Shown here piece by piece: positions 36,001 to 45,948 of a stretch of DNA of 64,000 nt; position 1 is the stretch's first letter; each line of letters starts with the position of its first letter. The notes below the pieces were generated by a model. It did not search any database and had not been told where the DNA came from. It worked only from the letters and a program-made list of their open reading frames with translations. This DNA comes from JAWKWA01 sp041397765 (GTDB taxonomy: Bacteria > Pseudomonadota > Alphaproteobacteria > Rhizobiales > Hyphomicrobiaceae), in assembly GCA_041397765.1 (NCBI GenBank), contig JAWKWA010000012.1, positions 1 through 64,000 of the forward strand. The letters run 5' to 3'. The translations under genes and the position numbers were made by a program.

Positions 36001-37418
36001 CCTTGCACCTTTTCTGGCTCGCGAGCCCACCATGGATCGGGATCGATCGGGCGCTCCTTGCGCCGGAACTCGACATAGAGGATCGGCGAGCCGCCGTCGC
36101 CGGTCTGTCCACCGGATTGGCCCGTTGCGCCCATCTTGCCGACCGGCTCGCCCGAAAGGACGAACTGGCCCACCTGAACGCTGATCTGGGACAATCCGGC
36201 GAGCAGAACATGATATCCGCCGCCCGCATTGATGATCAAGAGCTGGCCGTAGCTGCGGAACTCGTCGGCATAGACGACCCAACCATCGCTCGGTGACGTA
36301 ATTTGGGCGCCCTCGCGGGTGGCGAAAGCGACGCCGTTGGCCCGCGTCTCGTGCTGGGTCGGATCGCCGAAACCGAACAGCCGCCGCCCTTTGGCGGGCA
36401 GTGGCAGCCGGCCTTTCGCCTTCTCGAAGGGGATGGCGGGCTCGATCCGCGCCGGCGAGAAAAGCGCCGTCGTCACCGGCTGATTGCTGAAGGTGGTGCG
36501 CCCGCCGTCGCGGCCGCTCGTCTCGGTCCCGCTGCCGGCATCGCCCGAGGGCGCCGCCAGTGCCGTTTCGGCCTGGCCCGGTGCCGTCCCTTCCTCGAGC
36601 TTGCGCTCGTACTCCGCGAGCGTTCCCTGCTCGCCGACCGCCTTGTCGAGCCGCGCGATCAATTCTCCGAGATCGGTGACGGTGCGGGCCTGTGCCTTGG
36701 CCAGCGCCTGCAATTCCCCGAGCGCCGTCTCGCTCTTCTCCAGCTCTTCGCGCTTCACCACCATCAGCTCGTCGAGCCGGGTGTGCTCGGCGGCGAGCGC
36801 TTCTCTTTCGCTCGCCAGCCGGTCGCGATTCTCGCGGATGCCGCTGATCACCCGGTCGAGCTCGGAGAGCTTGTCGGCGAGCGCCACCGCCTTGTCGCGC
36901 AGCTCCGGGAACACCCGCGCCAGCATCATGGCGCTGCGCACCTGGGCGAGCGCGTCGTCGCGCCGCGTGATCATTACCGGCGGCGGGTTGCGCCCCATAC
37001 GCTGCAGCGACATCAGGAGCTTGGAGATGGTGCGCTGCTGCGTCTCGAGCGAGCCGCGGATCAGCTTCTCCTGCTGGCCGAGCTCGCCGAGCCGTCCCTC
37101 GATGGTGCTGAGCTCGGCCTCGCCGTCCTGGATGCGCCGCGCGGTCTCGATCAGCCGGCGATTGAGATCCTCGCGCTCACGGGCGAGCTGGGCGACGTTC
37201 TCCTCGAGCTCGCTCGCCTTACGGCGGGTCTCATCGAGCCCCTTCTGCTCCTCCTCGAGCCGCTTCCTGGCCTCCTCGCGGGTGAGGTCGCTGCCGGCGG
37301 CGGCCTTCTTGCTGTCGGCGGCGCTGGCCGGCCCGGCAAGACCGACGAGCACGACCGCGGCCAGCAGCCAGCCGAGGCAGCCCCTGCAACGCCCCCCCTG
37401 CCAGCGCCGACCGTCCAT
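35997..37418 (-). CDS. envC: Murein hydrolase activator EnvC-like
   Basis: Periplasmic protein of 473 residues. Signal peptide GCLGWLLAAVVLVGLAGPASA, then about 250 residues of coiled coil (REEARKRLEEEQKGLDETRR onward), then a LytM domain (RLFGFGDPT to LYVEFRRK). The LytM zinc ligands are not conserved: the usual H-x-H pair reads Y-V-E, so it should be inactive and act by recruiting and activating amidases at the division site. ATG 37418 gives a normal signal peptide. Coupled to ctpA by overlap. Confidence 0.94.
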   Translation of the reverse strand: MDGRRWQGGRCRGCLGWLLAAVVLVGLAGPASAADSKKAAAGSDLTREEARKRLEEEQKGLDETRRKASELEENVAQLAREREDLNRRLIETARRIQDGEAELSTIEGRLGELGQQEKLIRGSLETQQRTISKLLMSLQRMGRNPPPVMITRRDDALAQVRSAMMLARVFPELRDKAVALADKLSELDRVISGIRENRDRLASEREALAAEHTRLDELMVVKREELEKSETALGELQALAKAQARTVTDLGELIARLDKAVGEQGTLAEYERKLEEGTAPGQAETALAAPSGDAGSGTETSGRDGGRTTFSNQPVTTALFSPARIEPAIPFEKAKGRLPLPAKGRRLFGFGDPTQHETRANGVAFATREGAQITSPSDGWVVYADEFRSYGQLLIINAGGGYHVLLAGLSQISVQVGQFVLSGEPVGKMGATGQSGGQTGDGGSPILYVEFRRKERPIDPDPWWAREPEKVQG

Positions 37419-37646
37419 TCGATTTGCCCTTGCTCGAGCCTCGATCCGATTGCGCCCCGGTCCGCCATCTCGAACGGGGGCGAGGACGCGGGACTTTCGC
37501 CATCCATGCGATCGGACCGCCGTCCTGCGACTGTACTCCCGATGAATGCGGCGATTCTGGTGCGCCGGCCAAACGGCGATCGCGCGCCCCGGCCGCGCCG
37601 TCAACCCTTGTCCGCCACTCCACCGCCCCCGCCCCGCCCGTGCCGG

Positions 37647-38126
37647 TCAGGCCCGGTGATAGGGGTGGCCGGTGACGATGGTGATCGCCCGATAGATCTG
37701 CTCGATCAGCACCACCCGCGCCAGACCGTGCGGCAGCGTCATGGGCCCGAGCGCCAGCGTCGTGCGCGCCTTGGCGAGAACCGCCGGACCGTGGCCGTCC
37801 GGACCACCGATCAGGAATGTCAGTGCGCTCTCGCCGCCATCGCGCATCCGCACGATGAGCGCGGCGAACTCGGCGCTCGTCATCCCGCGCCCCCGCTCGT
37901 CGAGCGCGACCATGGCCCCGCCGGACGCGACCGCCAGCAACCGCTCGGCCTCGTCCTGCCGCCGGCCGGTGCTGTCGCGGGCGCGGCCCTCGCGGATCTC
38001 GCGGATCTCGACCGGTGCGAGCGCCACCGCCCTGCCGATCGCCGACGCACGTTCCAGATAGCGCTCCGCGAGGAGGCGCTCGGCATCGTCCTTCAGGCGC
38101 CCGACCGCGCCGATCAGCAGCTTCAT
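37647..38126 (-). CDS. rlmH: 23S rRNA (pseudouridine-1915-N3)-methyltransferase
   Basis: SPOUT methyltransferase that modifies pseudouridine 1915 in helix 69 of 23S rRNA. It has 159 residues from ATG 38126 (MKLLIGAVGRL), the standard length. Family motifs: LTFLIGGPDGHGPAV, which forms the knotted SAM pocket, LALGPMTLPHGLARVVLIEQIYRA, and the invariant C-terminal GHPYHRA. It lies between rsfS and envC, a conserved arrangement. Confidence 0.97.
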   Translation of the reverse strand: MKLLIGAVGRLKDDAERLLAERYLERASAIGRAVALAPVEIREIREGRARDSTGRRQDEAERLLAVASGGAMVALDERGRGMTSAEFAALIVRMRDGGESALTFLIGGPDGHGPAVLAKARTTLALGPMTLPHGLARVVLIEQIYRAITIVTGHPYHRA

Positions 38127-38271
38127 CGTCGGCACCCGGAGCCGGTGAGCGGCCTCTGCGACGCCACCCATATGCCGGCCCGCCGCAGCGCTGGCGACGG
38201 CGCACCGCCCCGTTGCAGCGGCACGCCGCTACGACAGGCGAAGTGCCTCGGGCCGCCCGCCCGCGCTCTCC

Positions 38272-38787
38272 TTACGACGGCACGATATCCGCCGGCCGGT
38301 CCGCCGACCACATCTTCTCGAGGTTGTAGAACTCGCGCACCTCGGGCCGGAAGATATGCACCACCACGTCGCCGGCATCGACCAGCACCCAGTCGCAGGT
38401 CGCGAGCCCTTCGGCGCGTGCGCGCCCGTGGCCGGCGTCCTTCAGTTTTCTGAGGAGTTGATCGGCGACCGCTCCGACATGGCGCTGCGAGCGCCCGGAT
38501 GCGACCACCATGGTGTCGGCAATGGAGGACTTGCCCTCGAGGTCGATCGTGACCACCTTCTCCGCCTTGGCGTCGTCGAGGGCGCCAAGAAGGAGGTCGA
38601 GGAGATCCGCCGAGCCGCGGTTTGCGGCAACGACTTCAACGGCGGGCTCCGGTTCGACGGTCCGCCGCGACGATGTCCGTATCGTCAGCTTGTAGGCCCT
38701 TCTCGGGATCCGTTGCGGGGTGTCGCGCGATGGCGGCGTACGGCCTGCCTGCGACATCCAGATCGCGCCGCAACCCATCATGGGCAT
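38272..38787 (-). CDS. rsfS: Ribosomal silencing factor RsfS
   Basis: Binds uL14 and blocks joining of 30S and 50S subunits under starvation. The conserved core is LLDLLLGALDDAKAEKVVTI, SSIADTMVVASGRSQRHVGAV, AEGLATCDWVLVDAGDVVVH and VREFYNLEKMWSAD. The frame gives 171 residues; the first 40 or so are probably not part of the protein and a downstream start is likely, but no clear ATG lies between, so a GTG or TTG is expected. In most relatives nadD precedes rsfS; here nadD lies 9 kb away. Confidence 0.92.
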   Translation of the reverse strand: MPMMGCGAIWMSQAGRTPPSRDTPQRIPRRAYKLTIRTSSRRTVEPEPAVEVVAANRGSADLLDLLLGALDDAKAEKVVTIDLEGKSSIADTMVVASGRSQRHVGAVADQLLRKLKDAGHGRARAEGLATCDWVLVDAGDVVVHIFRPEVREFYNLEKMWSADRPADIVPS

Positions 38788-38926
38788 GACGGCGCTGCCG
38801 GGCCGGATCCGCGCGAGCCCGACGCCGTCATTCTAGCCACAGGATCGTGACCTGTTCAACACGAGTCTCGTAACGCCCTTAAGGCCGCGATCCTGCCGCC
38901 CCCGGGCAGGACCCGGTCCGGCGCCG

Positions 38927-40162
38927 TCACGGGCTCTCGGGTGCCGCCGCCTCGGCAACGGCCCTGCAGGCTCCCGGCAGATGCGGCAGGCTCGACGACA
39001 GAACACGGTTGCCGTCGGGCAGGAGCCTCAGCGCCGCCTTCAGCACGCCCATCGACTGCCCGCGGCCGCCCGTCAACTCGACGGCCCGGTGTCCCCGCCC
39101 GTCGATCTCGACCCAGGTCGGGATGAAGCCCGCAGCCGTCACGCGGGCCCGTCCACCGGTCGCCGGCTTCGTCAGCTCGATGAGTGCGATAGCCCCGGTG
39201 CGCTGCGGCAGCTTCCTCTGATTGGAGACGAAATTGCCGAGCGAATAGATGACGAGCCCCTCGCGCCCATCCCTCGCCACCACCTTCTCCCAGGGCTGCA
39301 GCACATGCGGATGCGCCCCGATCACCGCCGTCGCCCCCGCATCGATCATATCGCGTGCCAGCGCCCGCGCCCGCTGCTCGACGCCGTGGCTGTCCTCGAT
39401 GCCCCAATGCGGCGTCACCATCACCGCATCGACCGCCGGGTCGCTCGCGAGCTTGCGGATCTCGGCGAGTAGCCATTCGCGCTCCTCGAAGCAGAACAGC
39501 ACCTGGCTCTTGCGGTCGGGCATGCCGTTGAGCGAGTAGGTGCAGGCGAGCCATGCGACATTGAGGCCGTCCGCCCGTGTGACGACGCTCCAGGCCCGCG
39601 TCGTCTCGCCCGCCTTGCGCGTTCCCGTGAACGGCAGGCCATAGCGGTCGAGATTGTCGACCGTCCGGTCGATGCCGAGGACGCCCCGATCCATCGCATG
39701 ATTGTTGGCGGTCGAGACGAGGTCGAAGCCGGACGCGATCAGATCGGGAATGACGGAGGGGTGGTAGTTGAAGTTGAGCGTCTTCAGATCGGCGCTGTAG
39801 ACGATGCCGTCGAGCCGGCGGCCTGGGTCCTTCTTCGCCGCCCGCCCGCCGACCGCCACACCGTCGGCGACCGGCCCTTCCAGATTGCCGTAGGTGAGAT
39901 CGGCCCCGGCGAGTATGTCCGCGACCGGCTCCCAGAACTGCCGGAAATCCCGGCCCTTGGCATAGGCCTCGAGCTGCAGGCGCTTGTGGAAGAGGAGGTC
40001 GCCGACGGCCGCGACCGTGATGCGCGTGCCGGCCTCGCAGGGCTCGCGGAACGTGATCATCTCCGCCTCGGCCGACACCGCCCCGTCGCCGCCGGCGCCA
40101 ACACACGCAACGAGCGCCAGGACTGCCGGAAGCCTCGCCGCCCGCCCGATCGCCCTCGCCAT
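38927..40162 (-). CDS. CapA family poly-glutamate-capsule-type metallophosphatase
   Basis: A 411-residue exported protein of the CapA/PgsA family. Signal peptide at ARLPAVLALVACVGAGG. Metallophosphoesterase-like landmarks: VAAVGDLLFH, DLTYGNLEGP, LVSTANNHAMDRG, TPHWG, and GAHPHVLQPWEK with GLVIYSLGNFVSNQ. CapA in Bacillus takes part in capsule anchoring, but alphaproteobacterial members are generally alone and uncharacterised, as here. ATG 40162 is chosen for the signal peptide. Confidence 0.92.
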   Translation of the reverse strand: MARAIGRAARLPAVLALVACVGAGGDGAVSAEAEMITFREPCEAGTRITVAAVGDLLFHKRLQLEAYAKGRDFRQFWEPVADILAGADLTYGNLEGPVADGVAVGGRAAKKDPGRRLDGIVYSADLKTLNFNYHPSVIPDLIASGFDLVSTANNHAMDRGVLGIDRTVDNLDRYGLPFTGTRKAGETTRAWSVVTRADGLNVAWLACTYSLNGMPDRKSQVLFCFEEREWLLAEIRKLASDPAVDAVMVTPHWGIEDSHGVEQRARALARDMIDAGATAVIGAHPHVLQPWEKVVARDGREGLVIYSLGNFVSNQRKLPQRTGAIALIELTKPATGGRARVTAAGFIPTWVEIDGRGHRAVELTGGRGQSMGVLKAALRLLPDGNRVLSSSLPHLPGACRAVAEAAAPESP

Positions 40163-40272
40163 GCCAGCCCCTCCCGGAATCATCAAGCCGGGCAAGCTTG
40201 CGGCGAGCGATCGGTCTAGGCAAAGCGAAAGCCATCAATGGCTTAACGAGGCTGCCGAAGTGTGGCCGGCGC

Positions 40273-41702
40273 TCAACTGGCGCCGTAGATCCGCGTCCGG
40301 ATGGCGCCGATCGCAGCCCCCGAATGCGGGCCCGGCCGCGTCCGCCCCTCGAGCGGTGGCGCCGCCTCGCGGATGAAGTCGAGCGTCTCCTTCAGCGCCG
40401 GCGGCGCCGCGCGTCCGGTGACGTGGAAAGCCTGCGAGGCGACGACCGCCACCGAGCCGAGCGCATGGTCGAGCATGCGCCCCGCTGTCTCCATGCCCTC
40501 GAAGGCGAGCGAGGTCGGCACCGCGACGTCGTTCTGCACGAAGCCGCCGCCCTCAGATCCCGGCAGCAACACCGTCGCGGCGGCATGCTTGGCCTGCTCG
40601 GCATAGCCGACCATGGCGAAACCGAGCGTGCCGAGATAGCGCTCGTCCGCCTCGCCCGCCAGGAGCTGGTTCGGCAGCCCCGAGGTGTTGCCGTCGAGCA
40701 TGCGCGAGACCAGCCGCTCGGCGATCGTCGTCAGATCGGCATAGGCCGCCGACAGCGCATTGATGGCCGGCCAGGCGAGCGCGTTGTGATACCCCCCGGT
40801 CGACAGGATGCGGCCATCGGGATGGTCGTCGTCGGGCGGGAAATAGGTCGGATTGTCCGAGACTTGTCCAAGCGAGATCTCCGCCGCCTCGCGCGCCTGC
40901 CGGGTCGCACGGCGCAGCCACCGAGCATCTTCGGCAGGATGCGGAACGAGACCGGCGCCTGATAGGGCCGCCGTTCGCTCGCCCCTCCCGCGATGTAGCC
41001 CGCGAGGATCTTCGCCGTCACGAGCTCGTCGGGATCGCCCGACAGGGCCGAGGTCTCCGGCGAGAAATGGCCGAGCGGCACCTTGTAGGCTTCCCCAGCC
41101 AACGCCAGGATCGCCTCGGCGATCGCCATGCGCCGCTCGGCCGCGATCACCGCATCGGTGACGAGGGCGGCGGCGACCGGCGAGCCGTTGATGAGCGCGA
41201 GCGATTCCTTCTCGGCGAGCGGAAACCTACTTGAAATGCCGTCGAACAGATAGGAGAGCGGCAGGATCTCGCCCGCCCCCATGGCCCCGTCCATCGGCAC
41301 TTCGGGCATCGGCCCTTCGAGCATGCCCGCCACCTCGAGCGCGAGCTCGGGTCTCACCGCCGCATGACCCTCGAGGAAGTTCGACAGCCGCGCCAGCACC
41401 ATCAGCCTGACCGCGCGCTCGGGATAGGGCCGGCCGAAATGCGCCTGGGCCGGCCAGCTCGGCCGCCGCGCATGGCGCTTGCGCTCCTCGGGCGTGAAGC
41501 GCTGATAGGCGTGCTGGCCATAGCCCGAGGTGACGCCATAGATGACGATGCCGGGCTCCTCGATCAGCCGCTCGAAGCCGGCCCGCGCCCGGGCGATCCT
41601 GTCGAGCGCCTCGGGGGCGAGGTTGACGCCCTCGCCCTGCCAGCCGACCCGGACGGCGGCCTCGATGCTGAGATCCTTCCGCGTATCGAGCCTGACGGTC
41701 AT
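40273..41702 (-). pseudogene. HAL/PAL-type aromatic amino acid lyase paralogue, one frameshift
   Basis: Two frames join into one lyase of about 475 residues. Frame 1 from ATG 41702 (MTVRLDTRKDLSIEAAV) runs to VSFRILPKMLG. The continuation WLRRATRQAREAAEISLG is in the next frame and runs to the stop at 40273. One lost base near 40920 (CTCGGTGGCTG for a codon-complete GGN TGG) explains it. The fold is histidine/phenylalanine ammonia-lyase. The MIO-forming Ala-Ser-Gly is not found: the equivalent stretch reads GAMGAGEILPLSYLF (139-153). So even an intact product may lack normal lyase chemistry. Confidence 0.83.
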
Positions 41703-42124
41703 GAATGAGGTCCCCCTTGCATATTGCCTGCCGGCCCCCTCTCGCCCGGATCGATGGGCCGGACGCCGCGGTCGCGGACCCGGACGAGGCATGGTGTAGC
41801 CGGTCACCGGTGGAGTGCAATCGGTCGGAAGGCATGACGGATCGGCGAGCATGACGGGCCGGCGAGACGGGCCGGCGAGACGGGCCGCCGACGCGATCCT
41901 CGCACAACGCGGGATCAGGCGGGACGGTTCCTCGAGAAACCGTCCCGCCCTTTGAGCGGATCTGGCGCCGGATCGCGCGAGGGGGACGCTGGGTCTCGCG
42001 ACGCCCCGATCCGCTCGTCCGGTCGGACCTACATCGAGGGGGGGAAGTGCAGGGGCCGCCCGGAACCTGGTTCTGACGGCCGCGCCCCCATCTCGCAGGA
42101 TGAGGGCGTCGGCCGCTCCGAGCC
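41703..42124. other. Intergenic region between the lyase and the Do-like protease
   Basis: About 420 bases with no supported gene. It contains a short tandem repeat near 41848-41890 (GACGGGCCGGCGA repeated about three times) and the strong hairpin at 41918-41953. The lyase promoter should lie in the part nearest 41702, but I see no clear boxes. Confidence 0.5.
41918..41953. terminator. 12-bp GC-rich hairpin
   Basis: GGCGGGACGGTT and AACCGTCCCGCC form a perfect 12-bp stem with an 8-base loop, followed on the plus strand by CTTT. On the minus strand it lies about 170 bases after the Do-like protease stop. A factor-independent terminator is the simplest reading, though the T run is short. Confidence 0.7.
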
Positions 42125-43651
42125 TCAGCCCTGATTGGCCGGCAGCGCCACGTAGAGCTGATCATTGCCACGGCGGACCAGCACCAGCGTGCTCTTCTTG
42201 CCCGCCGACTTGGCATCCGCCAACGCCTGCTCCAGATCGGAGCCCGCGCTCAGCCGCCGGCCGCCGGCCTTCAGCAGCACATCGCCCGTCGACAGGCCCG
42301 CATCGGCCGCGGCCCCGGCGCCGTCGACACCGGTGACCATGAGGCCCTCGTTGCCGGCACCATCCACGCTGGCGGCTGGCGCCACCGAGAGACCGAGCCC
42401 CGACAGCGTCATCTGGTCGGAGCCCTGCTGCTCGGAGCTGCCCGTGCCCTTCGCGGTGCTCTGGTCCTCCATGCGGCCGAGCGCGACCTTCACCGATTCC
42501 GACTGGCCGTCCCGGTAGATGCCGAGCACGACCGTCGAGTTCGGCGCATAGCCGCCGATCGTTCGCGCCAGGTCGCGGGCGTCCACCACGGCGTGGTCGT
42601 CGACCCGGACGATGACGTCACCCGATTTGAGGCCGGCCTTGGCACCCGGACCGCCGCCTTGCGCCTCGGCGATAAGCGCGCCCTTGGCCTCCGGCAGATC
42701 GAGGCTCGAGGCGATCTCCTTGGTCACTGGCTGGATCTGCACGCCGAGCCAGGCGCGCTCCACCCGTCCATGCTCCTTGAGCTGGGTGATCACGCTCGCG
42801 ACCGTCGAGGCCGGAATGTCGAAGGCGATGCCGACCGAGCCGCCCGACGGCGAGAAGATCGCGGTGTTGACGCCGATCACCTTGCCTTCGAGATTGAAGG
42901 TCGGGCCGCCGGAATTGCCGCGGTTCACCGGCGCATCGATCTGGATGAAGTCGTCATAGGGGCCCGAGCCGATGTCGCGGCCTTCCGCCGAGACGATACC
43001 CGCCGTCACCGTGCCGCCGAGGCCGAACGGATTGCCCATGGCGAGCACCCATTCGCCGATGCGCGGCTTCGAGGTGGCGAGCTCGACATAGGGGAAGTCG
43101 GTATGGCCGTCGACCTTCAGCAGGGCGAGGTCGGTCTTGGGATCGGTGCCGATCACCCGCGCGTCGTAGGTGTCGCCATTGTCGGCGACGAGCTCGACCT
43201 TCACCGCTCCGTCGACCACATGGTTGTTGGTCACGACATAGCCGTCCGCCGAGACGAAGAAGCCAGAACCCTGCGCCATGACGAGCGGCCCTTCGCCCTT
43301 CGGCGTGCCGTTGCGGCCATCGGGCTGGCCGAACTTCTTGAAGAACTTCTCGAACGGCGTGCCCTCGAAGGGGTTCTGGTCGCCGAACGGGTTCTCCCCG
43401 CTGGTCGTGGCGACCCCGCCGCGGCTCTTCACGCGGACCGAGACGACGGCCGGCTTCACCTGCGCGACGAGATCGGCAAAGCCGGGCGCGGCGACACTCG
43501 CCGAACCGGTCACCGCCTCGGCGCGAACCGGATGGGTGTCGAGCACGAGGGCGCCACCGAGGCCTGCGGCGATGGCAAGCGCGCTGGCGCCGGCGACGAG
43601 GGCACGGGCGCGCGTCAGCGAGCGGGCGAGGGGGGTTTTGGGCCTGGACAT
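42125..43651 (-). CDS. Do/DegP-type periplasmic serine protease
   Basis: HtrA family protease and chaperone for misfolded envelope proteins, 508 residues. The signal peptide is in the first 45 residues (ALVAGASALAIAAGLGGALV). Triad: His144 (TNNHVV), Asp174 (DPKTDLALLKV) and Ser247 (NRGNSGGP). A Gly/Asn/Phe-rich insert (about 85-120) precedes the catalytic core. Two PDZ domains follow (about 300-390 and 430-508). ATG 43651 gives a normal signal peptide. No sigma-E-like promoter could be identified by eye. Confidence 0.96.
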   Translation of the reverse strand: MSRPKTPLARSLTRARALVAGASALAIAAGLGGALVLDTHPVRAEAVTGSASVAAPGFADLVAQVKPAVVSVRVKSRGGVATTSGENPFGDQNPFEGTPFEKFFKKFGQPDGRNGTPKGEGPLVMAQGSGFFVSADGYVVTNNHVVDGAVKVELVADNGDTYDARVIGTDPKTDLALLKVDGHTDFPYVELATSKPRIGEWVLAMGNPFGLGGTVTAGIVSAEGRDIGSGPYDDFIQIDAPVNRGNSGGPTFNLEGKVIGVNTAIFSPSGGSVGIAFDIPASTVASVITQLKEHGRVERAWLGVQIQPVTKEIASSLDLPEAKGALIAEAQGGGPGAKAGLKSGDVIVRVDDHAVVDARDLARTIGGYAPNSTVVLGIYRDGQSESVKVALGRMEDQSTAKGTGSSEQQGSDQMTLSGLGLSVAPAASVDGAGNEGLMVTGVDGAGAAADAGLSTGDVLLKAGGRRLSAGSDLEQALADAKSAGKKSTLVLVRRGNDQLYVALPANQG

Positions 43652-43805
43652 CTGGGTCTCTCCGTGAGCCTGGCCGCTCCAGCTCCCAGAGGGAGCGCAA
43701 GCGACCGCGTTGTTCTGGAGCCCCATATGCGCTCTCGCCACATGAAGGGATGGTGGCCGGCGCATGTCATTTTCGTAACCTCGCCGGCAGTGCCGGGAGC
43801 CGCCC

Positions 43806-44708
43806 TCAGATCGGATGCACGCTCACCGTCTGGGCGATCCGATGCGTCTCGCCGGGCGCCAGCACTCTGGCATCGTCGAAGGCGTTGGCGGTCTCCACGC
43901 ACAGCATCCGGCGATAGCCGTCCTCGCCCATGTCGCCGAGCCGTTCCGATTTGGCGATCCAGGGATTCCAGACGACGGTGCTCTCGCTGCCCTCGCTCTC
44001 GACGACGATATGCCGGCGCAGTTCCTCGTCGCAGATCACGATCGGTGAATGGCGGCCGAGATGCACCCGGTCGATCTCGCCCGCGATGGTGGTGACGGGT
44101 GGCGCGATCTTGCGGGCGAAGCCGTCCAGCGCATCGAGATAGGTCGAGCCGTCGAGCCCGACGATCAGCGTGTCGGTGATCTCGCCGATGCGGAAATAGG
44201 TGTGGAGGGCCTCGGTGAGGGCGAAGGGCGTTCCACCGGTGTTGCGGGTCTCCAGATCGATGAGCAGCGTCCGGCCAGCGGTGATGGCGAGCCAGGCCTC
44301 GGCGCCATGCGGCCAGTCGGGGCGCGACCCCTCCGGCACGTCGAGCCGGAGCACGAGCGTGGTGCCGTCGTCGGTCTCCTTGGCGACCTCGAGCACCCAT
44401 TTCGCGGTCCGGGCGAACCCGTGCGCGGGCGCATCGGCAAGGGCCGGATGCGCGCCGAACCAGGGCCAGCAAACCGGCACGCCGCCGCGCAGTGCCTTGC
44501 CGGGAGTGAGGCGCGGCTCCGCCGGCAACCAGATCACCGGCCACTCCCCCTCGGGCGTCCAGTCGATGAGCTGCGCGCCGGCGAGCGCGAGCGTCGCCCG
44601 GCAATCCTCGTTGCGGATCTCGATGACGTCGGCGCCCCAGATCGTGGTGCCGAAGCTGATGCGGCCGCTGACGCCGAACTTGGCTTTGAGGCTGTCGATG
44701 TCGGCCAT
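43806..44708 (-). CDS. D-hexose-6-phosphate mutarotase (YeaD-like)
   Basis: Aldose-1-epimerase superfamily, 300 residues. It interconverts alpha and beta hexose-6-phosphates. Typical YeaD-type features: GGVPVCWPWFG, APAHGFARTAKW (with a catalytic histidine), ALHTYFRIG (second histidine), VWNPWIAKSERLGDMG and a C-terminal CVETANA, where the Glu acts as general base. ATG 44708 (MADIDSLKAKFGV) is the normal start. Monocistronic, cytoplasmic. Confidence 0.93.
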   Translation of the reverse strand: MADIDSLKAKFGVSGRISFGTTIWGADVIEIRNEDCRATLALAGAQLIDWTPEGEWPVIWLPAEPRLTPGKALRGGVPVCWPWFGAHPALADAPAHGFARTAKWVLEVAKETDDGTTLVLRLDVPEGSRPDWPHGAEAWLAITAGRTLLIDLETRNTGGTPFALTEALHTYFRIGEITDTLIVGLDGSTYLDALDGFARKIAPPVTTIAGEIDRVHLGRHSPIVICDEELRRHIVVESEGSESTVVWNPWIAKSERLGDMGEDGYRRMLCVETANAFDDARVLAPGETHRIAQTVSVHPI

Positions 44709-45033
44709 GCACTGCGGCTCCATGCGGTCGGCGCGAAGGCGAGGGTGCGGTCTCTCGCGAACCGGTGATCGGGCAGCTCCGCGAGCGGCAGACGCCCATC
44801 GCCACCTTCGGGCGAAGGGCTGGCCGCGCGTGGCGCAAGCCCGCTGCCCGCTTCGGCTGGCGCCCGCCCCGGCCATCCGTTGGCAGAGAATCGAGCGCCG
44901 GGCAATCCCTGCGGGCAATCAGCACGGGAAACGCGCAGAACGGGAAACCGCGCAAGCCACTCGCCTTCGCCACCGGCCGCCGCCAGCCATGCACCTCCCG
45001 AGGCGGCGCATGGGGCCGAGCGACCAGCGGCGC
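44709..45033. other. Intergenic region upstream of the mutarotase
   Basis: About 325 bases of GC-rich DNA with open frames on both strands but no recognisable protein. It should contain the mutarotase promoter. Nothing else was seen. Confidence 0.4.
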
Positions 45034-45612
45034 TCAGGTCGCGCTGCCTGCCGGCACCGTCTTCTTCGGCCGGCTCTTTGCCGCGGGCAACCTCGCACCG
45101 CTGCCGGCCACCGGCGCCGACGGTGTCGCCTCCCACCCGGCCTCGACCGGCCGGCACCCGCTCTCGCCCGTCATCCAGCGATCGACATCGGCCACCATGC
45201 TCGATCCGAGCGGCTCGGGGACGCGCAGATTCTGCCGGCTGACGGCGCTCTCGCTCCCCTCTCCGCCCCGCGGCTCGATGTCGACCGCGAAGGCCTTCAG
45301 CCCGCGCTGCCCCTCGGGCGTCGCCTCGTAGATCACGATGCTGGCACGCCCCCCCTTGTCCGCCGGCTCGAGATCGGCCGCATAGACATGTGTGCCGCGC
45401 AAGGGGCCCTCGAAGCCGAACCAGCAGCCCTTGGCGCCCCGCGCGATCTGGATATAGACGTCGGCGGTCGAACCGCGCACCGTGCCCGCCCCCGCAGCGA
45501 GCGGCAGGAAGCTGGAAACCTCGGCCGGACCGCCGCCCGGAACCGGCGCATCGGCGCAGCCGGCGAGAACGAGCCCCGCCGCCGCCAAGACCGGCAATCC
45601 CCTCAGCATCAT
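45034..45612 (-). CDS. Putative lipoprotein
   Basis: A 192-residue exported protein. The signal peptide ends in a lipobox (LPVLAAAGLVLAGC, Cys at about position 18). The mature part is a small domain (STADVYIQIARGAKGCWFGFEGPLRGTHVY, ASIVIYEATPEGQRGLKAFAVDIEP) followed by a charged, Pro/Lys-rich tail. Two ATGs in a row (45612 and 45609) open the gene. Similar lipoproteins occur in Hyphomicrobiales, but no function is known to me. About 300 bases separate it from fliJ and hold no gene. Confidence 0.75.
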   Translation of the reverse strand: MMLRGLPVLAAAGLVLAGCADAPVPGGGPAEVSSFLPLAAGAGTVRGSTADVYIQIARGAKGCWFGFEGPLRGTHVYAADLEPADKGGRASIVIYEATPEGQRGLKAFAVDIEPRGGEGSESAVSRQNLRVPEPLGSSMVADVDRWMTGESGCRPVEAGWEATPSAPVAGSGARLPAAKSRPKKTVPAGSAT

Positions 45613-45904
45613 GTCTGATGCCCCCGAGCCTCTCCGCCGCCACCCGTCAGGGAAGGGTCGGCCCGCGACACGTCCCCCGCCGGGCCAGGACTCTAGGCCC
45701 CCTCGACGCCAACTTGCAACGGCCCATGCGTCACAGGAAAACCCTCGAAGCCGGCCCTGCCGACATGGCGAAGGGGCCGACGCCCCTTCCGGCATCCGCC
45801 CCTTGCGCATGATCAGAACATGCGACGACGTAGCGTGTCCCTGACAGATCGCGGGTGGTCACCGCTTCATCGGGAGAACAGGCAGGGCACCGACGCCCCG
45901 TGCT

Positions 45905-45948
45905 CTCTCAGATCCGCGCGAGGCAATTTGCTCAGATCCGCGCGAGGC
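45905..45948. repeat. 18-bp direct duplication at the fliJ stop
   Basis: CTCAGATCCGCGCGAGGC occurs twice, 24 bases apart (coordinates good to about two bases). The second copy covers the last codons and stop of fliJ. A recent slippage or duplication event is the likely origin; it does not alter the protein. Confidence 0.7.
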
